A stretch of DNA of 64,000 nt from Rhytidiadelphus loreus (taxonomy: Eukaryota > Streptophyta > Bryopsida > Hypnales > Hylocomiaceae). This document shows, piece after piece, positions 36,987-50,582 of the stretch. A program made the position numbers and the translations under genes. The notes below the pieces were generated by a model. That model was not told the origin of the DNA. It worked only from the letters and a program-made list of their open reading frames with translations, and did no database searches. The stretch's first letter is position 1; every line of letters starts with the position of its first letter. The stretch spans positions 45,551,348 to 45,615,347 of the forward strand of contig OX344764.1 in assembly GCA_947034895.1 (NCBI GenBank), written 5' to 3'.

Positions 36987-37678
36987 GCATTTTGGTAACT
37001 ATTGCTTAGGATTATCAAACATTTTGGTACCTGCATTGTCCAACGTTTGTTTGGCAATGCAGGAACGGTTACATCTAAGTTCCCAAGTTGCTTGTCTAGA
37101 TTTAGCTATACTGGAATTAGATGGTAGGACCTGTGAGTTTGTGTCTCCATTGGCACAATACAAATTTAGGACACCTAATTATAAACTTTTGACAAAGCGC
37201 TTTTTGCACGTACCGTAAAGAATGTTAGTGTATACAATTTTTAGAGTAATAATATTCTGAGAAATTACCAATACCATTGCATTTAAATTTGATTGCACTT
37301 TATGTACTTATTTTTTTTAGGATGAATGGAATTCCTTCATATTGGTAGAGATTACCACTCAATTTAATTTTCATAGTAGTGAATAGTTGTGAATAAGAAT
37401 ATTCATAGTTTCTACTAATGACAATATTTGAATTGGTATTCAATACAATGTAATGTGACACATTACATTTCGACATGGATTAATTTAAAAGCACTGGATT
37501 GCCTCTAAGAATGCCTCTAAGAATGTACAATTTAAAGTATATTTCAATTCAAGGAAAATAATGAGGTTCACAATTGCTATTGAAACTGAATCATTAAAAA
37601 CTAGTGCAAACTAATGAAGTCTACTCATCTGCAAGAGAGATTGTATCAAATGAATGTTGAAAAATAATGCTCAAAGGT

Positions 37679-37948
37679 CATTAGATGAGATCTAGGGGCT
37701 GGAGGGCCGTTTCAGGCTTGTTTTTAGCTCCATTCCTCCAGGCCTTGTTGAACACCGATGCTAGAAAAAAAAAATTCAAATTCTTAAAATGAAAAACAAA
37801 ATTTATTTTATTTTTAAAAATTTTAAAAGTGACATAGCAATCGCTATGCTACGTCAGCACAACTTGCAAACTGTAGTTTTGTCTAGTTTTAGTTGGTTCC
37901 CAGATTGGGAATTCATAGCCCTCCAAAGTAGGAAAAAAACATCTAATG
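37679..37948. mobile_element. MITE-like element, CATTAGATG family, copy 2
   Basis: Begins CATTAGATGAGAT and ends CATCTAATG. It shares GGAGGGCCGTTT near the left end, an A-rich centre, a GCTACGTCAGCA block and AGCCCTCC at the right with the 54693 copy. No target duplication could be fixed. Confidence 0.7.
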
Positions 37949-40900
37949 ATTGCATTGCATTTTACATTAGCATATTGCCATTTCCACTATAAACAATATG
38001 CAATGTGGAATTTTTGAAAGCATTTTCTACTACAACCGGGACTACAACATTCACAAGTAGTGCATTGATCAACATGGTAAATAGAAATGTGCAAATGGCT
38101 ATATACCGTATGATAGAAGCATAGTTAAATTTCAACAAATTGTGCAATTATAGCAAAATTAAAAGAGTGAACCATACCAAATTGGCTATTCCTGCTCTAT
38201 TTCTAACGACAAGGTATTATTGTTGTTGTTGGAGTCCGTTTGATTCAATATCAAAACTACTACTATCGGAGTTACAAGATACATTGGCCTCATCTTTACC
38301 AATTACATCAGTGGTGGCAGGTTGTATGCAAGGACTTTTTTGAAGGCCAACTTTTGTGCCTTTAATAGCATGCAATACTCCCAAAGTTTTATCTATTTTC
38401 AGTTTCAAATTTGACCACCCATTTTTTTTTTTGTATTCAAATTCTTCATTAGTTGGTGCCCGGTTGAAGTATATTGATATATTTGAATCCAATTAGGAAA
38501 AACCAAGCAAATAGTTTATAATTCGATCCAAGGAGGTTGTGCAATAGGGATGCTTCCAAATAAACTCCTATTTGGCCATTGCAACCCAAAGAGCAAGAAA
38601 AAATTGTTTCTTTCTCATACAATTAACTAATAATGAGATTCTTTCACTCCACTCTTAAAGGCCACAAAAGTAAGATATTCTCCCAATTAATGTCTTTATC
38701 TTAATCTTTCTCAATTTGGATCTTCAATCTTCTACCGAATAGGAATTTTACCTTTGATACAATTTACCATGACTTTTGCACTTCCAATTGGTCTTGACCG
38801 CTAAGCATTTAGACACTTGTCTCCTACTTTGGGAACACTTCAACCTCTCTTCACCAACTTGGCTTGAGTATCTTTAATTCCGCAATTGACTCAATGTCAC
38901 TTTTATACTTACATGAAATACACTCACTTCTATCCAACTTGAAATTACTTTTGTTATTCTCAGTATTAATCATTGCTCATACCTCACATTGATTGGTATT
39001 TCATACACACTAAAAATACTCTCTAGTCATATTATTTTTTAACTTGTATTTTTCCTTTATTCTCAACTCAATTCTTCATGATAAAAAAAATTTAATCTCA
39101 AAACTTGTATTGGAATTTTTTTAAGTCTCATAAACTGATTTGCCGCGGTGCCAAAAAAACATGATTTCTTTACTTTGAATGCTTTTATCTTGCAATCTAT
39201 GCAGTCAAAGTGTCTAAAATTTTTCCACAAATTTTTACTACAAGCCTTGGTCCTTTAGAAGTTAATGAGTTTCAATTGATTATGAAAATGTAATAGGAAT
39301 GTACTTAAGGCTTGCTCATAGATTTGAATACAAAATAGGTAATTGCAACTGAAGGAACAATTGTACAATTTGTTGCATTTTGATTGTTGTATCGGGAAAA
39401 ATACTTTTGAATTTTTTTTCTAAAAATCAAGAAAAAAATAGAAACTTAGTATAACACTGAAAGTAATATACTCTGAAAAATTCATCTATAAAAATAATAT
39501 CCTCTAAGAGTTACGCACAAAATAGAGAAACTAAAAATTTCAAGATAATAGATATATTCATGTTTATATTTTTAGAAAATAGAAAAAGTTTCAAAAATTA
39601 AAAATTAAAAATGTTTATTTTGTTCAACTCCTAGGGACTTTTTATCAACTAGTTACATCTTGATGAAAAAAAACAATACAATCCTTGTATTGATATAAAG
39701 GTAGCACACTTTGAATATTACATGTGTAAGATGGAGAAATTAGAAGACCATTTTGGCAATTTTAGTTTTCTTTGTAGATGACTTCAAATCCCAATTTTTA
39801 GATTCAAATTTGCTTTTTTGGATACAAAATTGTACTAAGCCTTCCAAAATGATGAAAGTGACATTCAACTGAATTTATTTAAAAAATTTGCCAATAATAT
39901 TTATATCAAAGAGGGTTTATTTAATTATTTAGATTCCATATTTAGAAATGAATCTCTCTTTCTTCCAACACAATCATCAATTGTTTGTACAACAACACGA
40001 TTTCTTTTTGTACAGAAAGTCTTTGAAGATCCCCTCCACAATGGCATTAGAACATTGGAATACATAGGAATTGGCAAAAATTAGTTGGGACAAACTAAAT
40101 AATCTCCAAACTAGTCCATTGTGTTGCTATTATTAACAACGTAGGATTAGGTCTTTAACTGAGTGTACTTGACTGTACATTATATAAAGTTACAGGTTTA
40201 GGAATCCACATTGAATGTGTATGTTTTAGTATAGAACAATCTATACCTTGTTTGTTTTGTTATGTAAAATGAGACCTTTTGAACCGTGCATTCTTTGGTT
40301 GTGTTCTTGGTATTGTTGGAAATAAGCCCAAAATATGTTTGATTCATTGTATTCATATTCTGCATTTCCATAAGATCATGACTTGTACTACTACATCTTG
40401 AAGGATGAAGATCTTCATGAAGCACGGGGGTCACTAAGGAAAGACATGTGTTTTCTAGACTGGTTCTCCCTTCCAAAATGTTTCATCTAAAACATGAGGT
40501 GTTGAGCCAACATCCTTCGGAACGAATCATGCATGTGAAATAATGTGGCTTGAGCTTTAACTCTTAAGCACTCCAACGTTCATATTTGGACAACGAATGG
40601 AGGGCTTGCAAGCACTGTTTAATCTAGCTAACTTCTCATTCATCCAATATAATATTCAAATGTTGAAAAGACAACCTTCCTTTATGACCAATTTCATGAA
40701 ATTCCTACAAATTATATTTAAGCAAAAATGTGCCAAAATTTGAAAAGGATTGAGTCTTGTGAGGTTAAACCTCCGTGTAATAGTTATGAGTGGTCCTAAC
40801 CTCTTTTGAGTGTTATATTCTGTGGACATTATAAATCGCTCAGAAGAGTGACCTAATCAAAGTGTTCAGCCGAGAATCTGCGGCATATTATGCAAGTCTT

Positions 40901-41015
40901 CAACCTGTGAAATGCTCTTGTTCAGATGTCATTCTCTCAGCTTCAGTTGGGTGTTAGAAAGTGAGCCGGATAGTTCAGACAATCATACGCATGTCTTGTA
41001 CTCTTTCAATTACTC
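37949..41015. other. AT-rich intergenic DNA
   Basis: No gene is supported. Short frames such as 38217-38492 and 40198-40476 show no domain and have the composition of the surrounding AT-rich DNA. Confidence 0.4.
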
Positions 41016-41676
41016 TTAATCCCTAAATGCCCAAGGCACCAAAATCTGGTGTTTGCAAAACTTTGAAGTTAAATAAAACCTAACCAAGTTGTTGTTTTTA
41101 GTAGTTTATATTTTTGGAAAGTTCTTCTTGAAGTCTAGTTTTAGTATTAAAAGTCCGATCTTGAAAGTAAATGATAGTGATTTTTCTATTCAAGATTTAG
41201 TGCAAGGGTACTCATTGCAATCTTGACTTCCCATAGTGTGGAGAGCTCTTGGAAATGAGCCTCAAATACACTAGATCTTGGAGAAAAATCACATTCAAAA
41301 TTCATTTAAAAAAATTATAGAATAGATTTTGAGAAGCCATAAATTGATTGGGGTTACACATGTTAGGCCCTTTAACCTCATATTTTTTCGATCACCAAAT
41401 TTTTAGATTTGACTTGTGAGAAGAGGATTGAAAGAGTTCACATCACTTTTGTAATTTTAACACCTTCATGGTCAAACATTATAATCTTTCACTCCATAAA
41501 TGATATATATATATATATATATATATATTTTTTCTATGAGATCTCTAATATGTCTAGTTTGAATTTGGATAGTTACAACTCAAAAAAAATTGATACAACT
41601 TATCAAAATGTTGGCATTTTGTTCAATTTAAAGCAAATTCCAAGAAGCTCAAAAGAGACCTTGGGCATTTAGTTAA
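41016..41676. mobile_element. piggyBac-like MITE with TAAATGCCCAAGG ends
   Basis: TTAA at 41016-41019 and 41673-41676 flank inverted ends that share TAAATGCCCAAGG. The right end has lost about three bases of the CCC next to TTAA. The 653-bp interior is non-coding and includes an (AT)13 microsatellite. Confidence 0.6.
41503..41528. repeat. (AT)13 microsatellite
   Basis: Uninterrupted AT dinucleotide run inside the 41016-41676 element. Confidence 0.95.
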
Positions 41677-41792
41677 GAAAGAAGAAAACCAAGAAGGAGC
41701 CACTCAAGAAGGAGCCTGTGAACTCTTGCTCTTCCGTATCTCTAGTGAATCCCGACTTCGCGTTTCTGTGGCCCACCTTCCATCCTTGTGAC

Positions 41793-41985
41793 TGTAGAAT
41801 AAACAAGCGGTGCTGCAGTGCTACAACAAGATGGTAACTCTTATTAGCATAAGATGAATTATACAAAGGTTAAGCCTGGGTTTTATACTAGAGGTTTAAC
41901 TGTTGGTCAAGTTGAAGGTTGACCTCTGGATGAATGTCATCCAGGAACTAATGAAACCCTAACTACTCTATTGATATCTCCAATA
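41793..41985 (-). repeat. 3' LTR of copia element
   Basis: 193 bp. In element orientation it begins TATTGG instead of TGTTGG, so the canonical TG terminus has been lost by one transition. Six differences from the 5' LTR, five of them transitions. Confidence 0.95.
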
Positions 41986-41994
41986 CCCCCTCTC
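41986..41994 (-). other. polypurine tract
   Basis: On the minus strand GAGAGGGGG lies directly upstream of the 3' LTR, the position of the plus-strand primer in LTR retrotransposons. Confidence 0.85.
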
Positions 41995-42571
41995 AATCGA
42001 GAGATTGGGATTTCATATGGAAGCTGAAACGGAAGCAAAGCTGTGTGGAGCGGGAGATGGTGTAAGTGGAACATCGAAGGATCCAGTTGTTGAGAGAATG
42101 TGTTTGTGGAGTCTCGCTTGCAGGTCTCACTAGGTTGCTGTTGTGGATGGTGTGTACGTTTGCAGCTCAAGTGGTGGAGTGGTGTACTGATGTTGTGGAC
42201 GTGATCGTGGTGAAGTGGACGAGCAGGAATGGTGCCGGGGAGGATGCGGAATGTGTTGCTGGAGCGGCGTCAATGCAATCATCCCCGGCAGCGGCGCTAG
42301 TGCAGTCATCAGTGCAGCCGGTGCAGTCGTTGGCGAGGCTTGCTGTGGTGCGGGGTCATGGGAGCGTGGCTGCGAAGTAGAAGTTCTATGTTGTGAGGCG
42401 TGGGCGCACACCGGGCTTGTACTTCTCGTGGGAGGACTACTCGAGAGAGGTAACAAGGTACAAGGGTGCCGAGCACAAGAGCTTCGGATCGTTGGTGGAG
42501 GCGGAGGACTATTTGTTCAGGCAATAGGGATTGTCTAGGGTTTGTAGGGATAATGTGGGAGAATGAGCATG

Positions 42572-45500
42572 CTATTTTGAAGTAAGTTGAGCTAAGCTAT
42601 GCATCCCTAGTGTAGTTCTATGCTGTTGGAATTTCACGCGGCCTAACGGCTTTGTGAGTGTATCTGCTGGCTGGTCTTGCGTATGAATATATTGCAGCTT
42701 GATTTCTCCCCCTAAGACTCGTTCTCGGATGAAATGGTAGTGGATTTCTATGTGTTTGGTGCATGCATGAAAAACAGGGTTTTGGGAGAGCTTGATTGTG
42801 CCTTGGTTGTCATAGTGTAGGAGAATGCTGGGTGTGGGGTTGGCAGGTTTGATTGGCTTAGGAACCGGCCGTAGTTCTTGTAGTAGGCGATGAAGCCACA
42901 CTGCTTCTTGGGCACCATCGCTGAGAGTACAGTATTCAGATTCCGTGGAAGACCGGGAGACTGTGAGTTGGCGTTTTGATTGCCAGGTTATAGGACCGTC
43001 GGCTAGGGTGAAAAGGTATGCGCCTGTGGAGCGTCGAGTCTCGGGGCAGGACCCCCAATCGGCGTCGGTGTAGCCAGAGACCGTGGGGGAGGGTCCTGAT
43101 CGGTAGAGGATGCCGAGGTCGAGTGTTCCCTGCAAGTACCGGAGGACGTGTTTCACAGAGTCGAGGTGAGCTTGCTGTGGGTTTGCCATATAGTTGCTGA
43201 GTCGGTTTACGGCGTAAGCGATGTCAGGGCGAGTCATTGTCAAGAAGATTAATTTGTCGATCAATTTGCAGTAGTGCGTGGGGTCGGTGTAGGGCGAGGC
43301 CATATTGGTCACGAGCAGGTGGCCTTCTGGCAGGGGAATTGTGGCTGGTTTACAGTCACTCATACCGAATTCTTTGAGAATGGACTGTGTATAATCTCGT
43401 TGGTGGAGAAAGATGCCCAGGTTTACTTGGTCGAAGGAAATACCAAGGTAGCGTTTCACGTGTCCCAGGTCTGTTATGTCAAACTGTGCATGTAGAAAAC
43501 TCTTGAGCCAAGAGATGAGTTGATCGGAACTACCTGTGATAAATAAATCATCTACATAAAGCATCAGGATGAGGGTGTGGCCTTCTTTATGCATATAATA
43601 CATATTGCCGTCGGATGTGCTGCGTTGTAGGCCGATGCGGCGAAGAGCGGCATCGATGCGATCATACCAGGTACGGGGACTTTGTTTGAGGCCATATAGT
43701 GATTTGTTGAGATGACACACTAGGTGTTCCTTGCCAGAGGCATGAAAGCCAGGGGGTTGGGTCATATATACATCTTCTTTGAGTAATCCATGCAAGAATG
43801 CCGTGCGGACGTCCATGTGATGGATTGTCCAACGTTGAGCTGCAGCTAGGGCTATGGTGGTGCGAATGGTGGCCCATTTGATTACGGGTGCGAAGGTTTC
43901 ATCAAAGTCGATGCCATGGCGTTGTTCGAAGCCGCGGGCTACGAGATGGGCCTTTTTTATGGGAGGTTGACCGTTGATGCCGGGTTTGAGTTTGAAGACC
44001 CATTTGCAGGTGATGGCACGCCTGCCTGAAGGTAAGGGTTGAAGATCCCATGTGTGATTTTTCCAAATCGACTCCATTTCCTGTTGCATAGCTAGACGCC
44101 AACCAGGATCATGTTGGGCTATCTTGAAAGTGATGTTGTCGTCGTTGGGTGTAATGGGGGCTGGCCGTGGCGGAGATGACTTGATTTGACAAATGTCAAA
44201 ATCTTCAGTGGAGAGGCAGAGTTCGTAGCCCTCCAGGCGGATATTTTGTTGACGAGGACGTTGGGAGCGCTGGGGTTGATCTGTGGGTTTGGGGCTAGGT
44301 GGGATCGGGGTGGAAGTATGTTCTGGGGATGAGGAGTCTGGGAAGTCTGGGTTCGAAGGACGCAGAAGTGGTATGGCCGGGAAGATGGGAGGGGGGTCAG
44401 GAGACAGGGGAACAGGTTGAGGTGTATTGGTGAGGAAAGAATCGGGGGGTGGAGCAGGGATGGTTGGGACTAGGGTAGGGGTGGTTGGGATCGGGGGGGG
44501 ATGAAGATAGAAGTTTATCTATGAAACTGGAATTCTCCAGGGGTTCATTGGCTGTGGGAATCGGGATTTCGAAATTGGATTCATCAAATCTAATGTCTCT
44601 GCTGATGAGAATTTTTCTTGTGGAGGGATTGTAACACCTATAGGCTTTGCTCTGTTCGTCGTAGCCGAGCAAGATGGTCGGGATAGCTTTGGGATCGAGT
44701 TTGTGGCGTTTAATGTCGGGGATGTGGCAATAAGCCAAGCAACCGATCACCCGAAGATGGGCTAGATTGGGGGTGATGCCTGTAAAGGCTTCCTCTGGAG
44801 TACGGAGTTTTAGTGCTTTTGTGGGACACCTGTTCTGAACGTAGTTGACAGTGTGAGCTACTTCGTCCCAAAGGATCTTTGGAATTTTAGTGCCGGTGAC
44901 GACGCTACGAATTCCTTCGAGAAGGGTGCGGTTCTTGCGCTTTGCAACGCCGTTTTGGTGGGGGGAATAGCCTGCGGTAAGTTGTCTCGTGATCCCATGG
45001 GTATGACAGTAAGCTAAGAATTCTGTGGATACATATTCACCCCCGCGATCGGTACGAAGGGTGCGAATGCGCATGGAGGGGGTTTCTACAGTGGCCCGAA
45101 ACTGTTTATAGAAATCTAAGGTTTGAGATTTGGTCGGGAGAAAATATAGCCATGTCTTCCGTGAGTAGTCATCAATGAAGGTAAGTATATATCTGCTACC
45201 ATTCCGGGAGGACAGGGGCATCGGGCCGCATATATCACTGTGGATTAGCTGTAGAGGTTGAGTACTGTAGGTAGTGCGGGTCTTGGGATATCGGTCTCGA
45301 GGGTTTTTGCCTAGTGCACAGGAGGAACAAACATGTTTGAGAAGAGGGATGGGAGGAACTCCAGTTACTAGTTGTCGGTTTGTCATGTGGTATAAACTTT
45401 GATAGTTTATGTGTCCTATCCGCCTGTGCCATAAGTGGATTTCTTGAGGGGAAGGCCGAGGTCTGTGGATGTTTGTAAGTTGAATGGCGTTGGTAGGGTT

Positions 45501-47186
45501 TGTTTGTGTCGGAGCGTGTCGGTCTGTTGTCTGGTGCTTGGTCGAGAGAGTTGGGTCCGGAGCTGTGGACAGTTTATTGGAAACTGTGGAGTGTCGGGTA
45601 TCCTGGTCTTGGATGCAGCTAGTCGGTGTGGTTTTGAGATTGTTGTTCTGTAGTTCTAGGTCGCTTGCTGCGTGTTGGGTGATGAGTCCCACGTGGTCGT
45701 TGATGAAGTGTCTTTCTATTCTATAGAGGTTATTGCGAGGGTCTCGGGTTCCCCGAAGAAATATTTGTTTGGGGTCGTCTCTGTCATAAGTGAGGCATAT
45801 TTGAGATTTAAACAGTACTCAATATCCTATGTCTGTGAGTCTTCCTACGGAGAGTAAGTTGGTCTTGACACCAGGGACATAGAGAATACGGTGGATGCTC
45901 TTTACTGATCCAGTTGTGTCAATGGTGCTTACAGTGCCTTGTCCAGCTACTGACATGACATGTCCCCCAGCAGTTTTGATGTGGGGAGTACTAGACAGCA
46001 TCATAGAACTGAGAAGTTTTGGATCTCCTGTGACGTGTGATGAGGCACCAGAGTTGAGAAACCAGTCAGCTTCGGTGGTGGCTATGGTGACGCAGGCATT
46101 TATTTGTTCGTCCGGTGAGTCGTGGAAGGCGTCGATGCAATCTTGTACGTACTGTGGAGCAGGGTTGTCGTGCAAATCGAGGTTGAGCTCTTCATCTTCA
46201 TTAACTTCTGTCAAATGTACATGTTGAGTTTGGGTACGGGTACGGTTCATGTTGTCGAGTCGTATCTGTAGGTTCTTGATTTGTCCTTCTAATGTGGTTC
46301 GTGCGCAGTCTCTGGCGTAATGACCCGGTTTGCCGCATTTGTGGCAGAGGTTACGATCTTGAGTAGCTGGTGTTGGAAGTTGTGCTGGTGTCTTGCGATC
46401 GTTGTAGTGATGTCCCCGATCCCGACTGATGCGCCCGCGAGATGAGTTGGAGCCGCCTCTCTGGTTTCCCCGGCCAGTGCCGACGAAGTTGAGTTCTTCG
46501 AACTCCTCACGTTGCTTCTCGAGGTTTTGGCCTATTTCCTCTTCTAGGAGTAGACCCTCTAGCTCAGGAAAGGAAGGTGTGCGATCCCGTCCCTTTTGGA
46601 TTTGTCTGAACATCGACCAACTCTTGGGGAGACTGTTTAACGTAAGATCTACAAGGTCCTCATCGGGGATAGGAATGCCTAGGTTTGCTAGTTGGATGAC
46701 TAACAGGTTGATGGTTTGCAGATGTTCCCCTACACCTTTCCCTTTTGTCATTTTAAGCGAATAGAATTGTTCCTTCAGGGAGAGTCGTCTAGAGGAACTT
46801 TTCACGTCACACATCTGTCTAAGCCTTTGCCAGATATCGTATGGATCGGTAAGATGAATGATACTCAGGATAATAGAATCTCGTACCAGAGAGATGATGA
46901 TTCTTCCGGCGTGGAATCTTAGTTCATTCTCCCGGCTCGTATTTGCTGTAAGCGTCTCTGCCGCCTCGGGTTGTGCCGTTGTTCTGGTTACTGCTCCATG
47001 TGCTCCGGTCGTTGCTTCCTCGATCTCCGTGACTGATGAGGTTGCGGTCTCCGACGGTGTTGGTTCGATGTAGCGCCAAAGTCCTTCCTGCATAAGTATC
47101 ATCTTGACCTTATAGCTCTAGATGACATAGTTAGAAGGACCGGCTAACTTAATTGATTCTGGGATATCTTTGATGCTGGGGTCCAT
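42572..47186 (-). pseudogene. copia gag-pol, multiply disabled
   Basis: Gag begins at the ATG at 47186. Along the polyprotein I see a CCHC zinc knuckle (CHKCGKPGHYARDC), a protease active site, an integrase HHCC zinc finger and DD(E) core, reverse transcriptase with YVDD (about 43547-43558), and RNase H ending at 42572. Breaks: an in-frame TAG early in gag (47118-47120) where relatives have Trp; protease Asp replaced by Asn (WFLNSGAS, codon 46053-46055); an in-frame TGA at 45819-45821; integrase catalytic Glu replaced by Lys (NGVAKRKN, codon 44940-44942); and a frameshift between integrase and RT, most likely in the run of eight C/G at 44493-44500. RT and RNase H are otherwise open over 505 codons. 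The element cannot move on its own. Confidence 0.93.
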
Positions 47187-47457
47187 GGTGAATGCAAGTT
47201 GTTCTCAGATGCACGAGGGACGGTCTGGATCGATGTGGTCCACTATTGATTCTACAGCGGGACTGATTCAAGAAACTGCAAGGTAAGCGTTTTTGTGCTA
47301 AGACTGTGCTCAGATGCTGGACTATCGACTTCCTACGATATCTGCTCTGGCTCCTGGACGATGTTAGACTTCTCTAAGTAATCTAACTTAGACTTTGCTG
47401 AGTGATCTATCTGATCACCAGTAGTGGTGTAGCACGAGTCCTAAGATCTAGCTGATC

Positions 47458-47469
47458 GCTCTGATACCA
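47458..47469 (-). other. primer-binding site, initiator tRNA-Met type
   Basis: TGGTATCAGAGC follows the 5' LTR directly on the minus strand. This is the standard plant copia primer site complementary to the 3' end of initiator methionine tRNA. Confidence 0.95.
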
Positions 47470-47662
47470 TGTAGAATAAACAAGCGGTGCTGCAGTGCTA
47501 CAACAAGATGGTAACTCTTATTAGCATAAGATGAATTATACAAAGGTTAAGCCTGGGTTTTATATTGGAGGTTTAACCGTTGGTCAAGCTGAAGGTTGAC
47601 CTCTGGATGAATGTCATCCAGGAACTAATGAAACCCTTACTACTCTATTGATATCTCCAACA
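47470..47662 (-). repeat. 5' LTR of copia element
   Basis: 193 bp with intact TG...CA termini. It is followed, on the minus strand, by the primer-binding site and an untranslated leader of about 270 bp before the gag ATG. Confidence 0.96.
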
Positions 47663-47667
47663 GCGAC

Positions 47668-50582
47668 TTCGCCAGTTTGCAGTGCAGTGCAGTACTTTTG
47701 TTGTACACAAGCTTCAGTTGACTTCAAGAGCACAATGTGGCCCGGGGTGACAACTCATAATACCTAGGCATATGCTTTCTTAACTTTTCTGATCCTCAAA
47801 GAAGAGAATGTCGTTTTTATTATATTGGTTATAATATCATGGTAGGAAATAAGACATTGAGAAGAATCATATGGTATAGTTTTATATCAATCTTAACGCT
47901 TCAGTATGACGTTATCATAACGGTTATCAAATTTGAAGTATGTAGTATTTTCTTCTCTTCTTCAATAGTATTATACAGGAGTTGCCACCCCCGGACGTGA
48001 TGGAATATGCGCGCGAACTTTTACTGCCATTGCTACAATCATCAAGCTATTCCGACTGCAGGGTGCCATTCGATCGATCTTGCCAAATGAACCTAAGTAT
48101 AACTTACGAGTCTGCAAATTCAAAGTATAAACACATTTCTATCAACTCATCTTACATTTCCAGGTTGCATCGATCGCCATCTATTCAGTGCTTGAATTCA
48201 CGAGTGTTTCGATCAATTCAACACCATGGGCTCCCTGACTCCTGAAGACCTCGGTTGTCGTGGGCTAACTCCCTCCCAGCAGTGGTGTACTGCGACCATT
48301 TCCTCGACATTTTTTCGTACACGGACAAGAATTGCAGCGCTTCCGCACGTTCGATCGATGGGGTACCTTGATTTCAATACTTAGACTCCGAACGAGAGCT
48401 ACTTTCTTTGCGGATCCTTTCAGCATTACCCAGACGTTCAATTCGAGTCGGCCTCTCTCTGGTACGGTCGATCGCCTGTCAAGTCGGATTGATTTAACTT
48501 GTGACGCCACTGGATCAATTCAGATTTTATTCAACCTCTAAGTGACATCGGTGCGTACGTGCCAGACTGCGGGACCTCCGAGAACGCAATACGACAAATT
48601 CCTGCTCTCGTAAGTGGAGATGATACAGTATGTAATAGGAGCTTCATTAACTAACATCGATTGAGTTTGGCAATTAATTGGAATTTGTAAGTAAACTTAA
48701 CCCCTCACCGCCCATGGTCGGCCGCACTGTCACCAAGGCTTTGGGGACCACTGCAGAAATTGCTCCGCAACGTTAGATTGGGGTGAAATTGATCAAACTC
48801 ACCGCTTGGATTGAAGAAAGCCTTCGTAACAAGGCCGCTTGTGTGTTCTGATCGACTTTCCACGTATCCGATTACGTGCAATTTGCATTTGGTCTCGACG
48901 GTGCATTTGGTCACTTTTGGGTGCACTGGTTAGCCCGTTCACAATTTATGGCAAGCGGAGTGATTGAAGCCTGGGCTCCAGAATTGGTGATTCTGAGCAC
49001 AAAGAAGTGTTCTGTTACTGTCCAAAAAAGTTTGCGATCAATAAGCATGTGCATTTATCTCCTCTGGCTTCACATGCGCAAGGGGACAAGGTTCTTCTAA
49101 CGCGAATACCAGCAGTGACCTGCTGGGAAGTTCGTAGGTGACCGGCAGTCGCAATCCATGAATGAAACAGGGAGTGCAGAAAACATCAAAATTGACAGAA
49201 CTCAAGATGCAATCACCTTCGCCATGACGAAACAACCTCAATGCGGTCAAGATTCCGGACACTGGATCACAACACACTGTGGCCGAAGCTGCCAGACGCA
49301 ACCAAAAGCCCAATAGTTCTCAAACCACCCTTTGCCGGTCATTTCCGCAACCGAAGGACAAACTGCCTAGTCCAATTTTTGAGCTCTTGCCAATCCAAGC
49401 CCTGAATTTCATGAATTGTACGCCTGAGTGCCTTGGCAATTGCACAACCTTATTCATAACACTGAGCCTAACAGGATTCCTAATCGCAACCCACAATTTG
49501 GAGTCCCAGTGAAGCGCGGGGAGCCTTTGCTCAATCTGTGTGGATAATTTTTGTCCCGTTGGGCGGTCAAGGGTAATAGGAAGATCATTGCTGGTATGGT
49601 TTGGTGCATTGCTTTTGACGATAACTACTGAAATGAAGCACAAGTAGTCTAGTTTATTATCCACTTTGCAAATCAAAAAAATTCTAAACATTGAACTTTT
49701 TTCTAGAATTTTGAAGTTCATTGTGTCAAACACCAAAAGACATTGAATTTTTCATTGAATCTTTTGAATTTCAAGCCATTCCAAGGCAGATCTAAACTCA
49801 CATGAGGGCAAGGAAGCTACACATTGGAAGTTTTCCCTTCCTACTTTTTGATCTTTCCTTAATTGAAATTAACAGCCAAGTTTGCATATTTTGCACTCAA
49901 AAGGACATATTGCACATTCACTATAGAATCATTCGATTGTAATGTACAATATAAAATTGTTTTCAAATCCTTGATACTTTCATTACTATAAAAAGAGACT
50001 AGAAATATTAGATGGAGGGATTGACAATTTATAAGAAATCCTTGATTGGATGTCTATTACTAGTGGGTCAAGTCCACTTTCAAAACATTTAACCTACACC
50101 CAATGTCTAGTTTGGGTTACACTATATTTTTTTCTTGCTGCAATGCTGCTCAATGTGAACCTTGCATAGTTGCTTCTAACTTAAATCATTGATGTTTTTC
50201 AAATTTTATCCACATCATTGGATGTAAATTCAATAGCTTCGTAATTCTAGTAAATATTACTTTCAGCACTATCCAAAGTAAATTAAATACCAATACTCTC
50301 TTGCTTCCAAACCCAGAGGAATAAAAAAAATGTCTACACCAGTCTTTATCTTTTACTACTTAAATTGAACAAAGGAATCATAGCATTCACTACCCTGATG
50401 AGCATGTTCAAGGGAATCATAATATTCACAAGATATCTAGCTAAGTTACCAAGGCTTGTGACATTCAAGTGCACAGAGCTCGAGCTCATAAATAAATCCG
50501 AGATTCCAATCAACCAACTCTAGAAGTGTAAACTAGTAGAAATCTCGCCATTTACAAGAGATCGAACTTAGTTTCTGAGAAC
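47668..50582. other. intergenic DNA, no gene recognised
   Basis: The 48000-49500 part is less AT-rich and has frames on both strands (for example 48265-48510 and 49320-49736), but none shows a domain, repeat or splice structure I can defend. It may be an eroded element or a gene lost beyond recognition. Confidence 0.35.

Larger units (their letters stand above)
41793..47662 (-). mobile_element. Ty1/copia LTR retrotransposon, full length
   Basis: A 5,870-bp minus-strand element with two 193-bp LTRs (41793-41985 and 47470-47662). I count six differences between them, about 3%. On the minus strand the intact LTR runs TGTTGG to CTACA. It is flanked by GTGAC (41788-41792) and GCGAC (47663-47667), a 5-bp duplication with one change. 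A tRNA-Met-type primer site and a purine tract sit next to the LTRs. Domain order gag, protease, integrase, RT, RNase H is that of Ty1/copia (Pseudoviridae). About 580 bp without coding function separate pol from the 3' LTR. Coding sequence is broken (see gag-pol entry). Confidence 0.97.

Noticed and set aside
42066..42538. Plus-strand frames between the copia pol end and its 3' LTR as an antisense or env-like gene
   Set aside because: Low-complexity Ala/Gly/Val translation with no signal peptide, membrane segment or domain; the minus-strand frames there are equally featureless.
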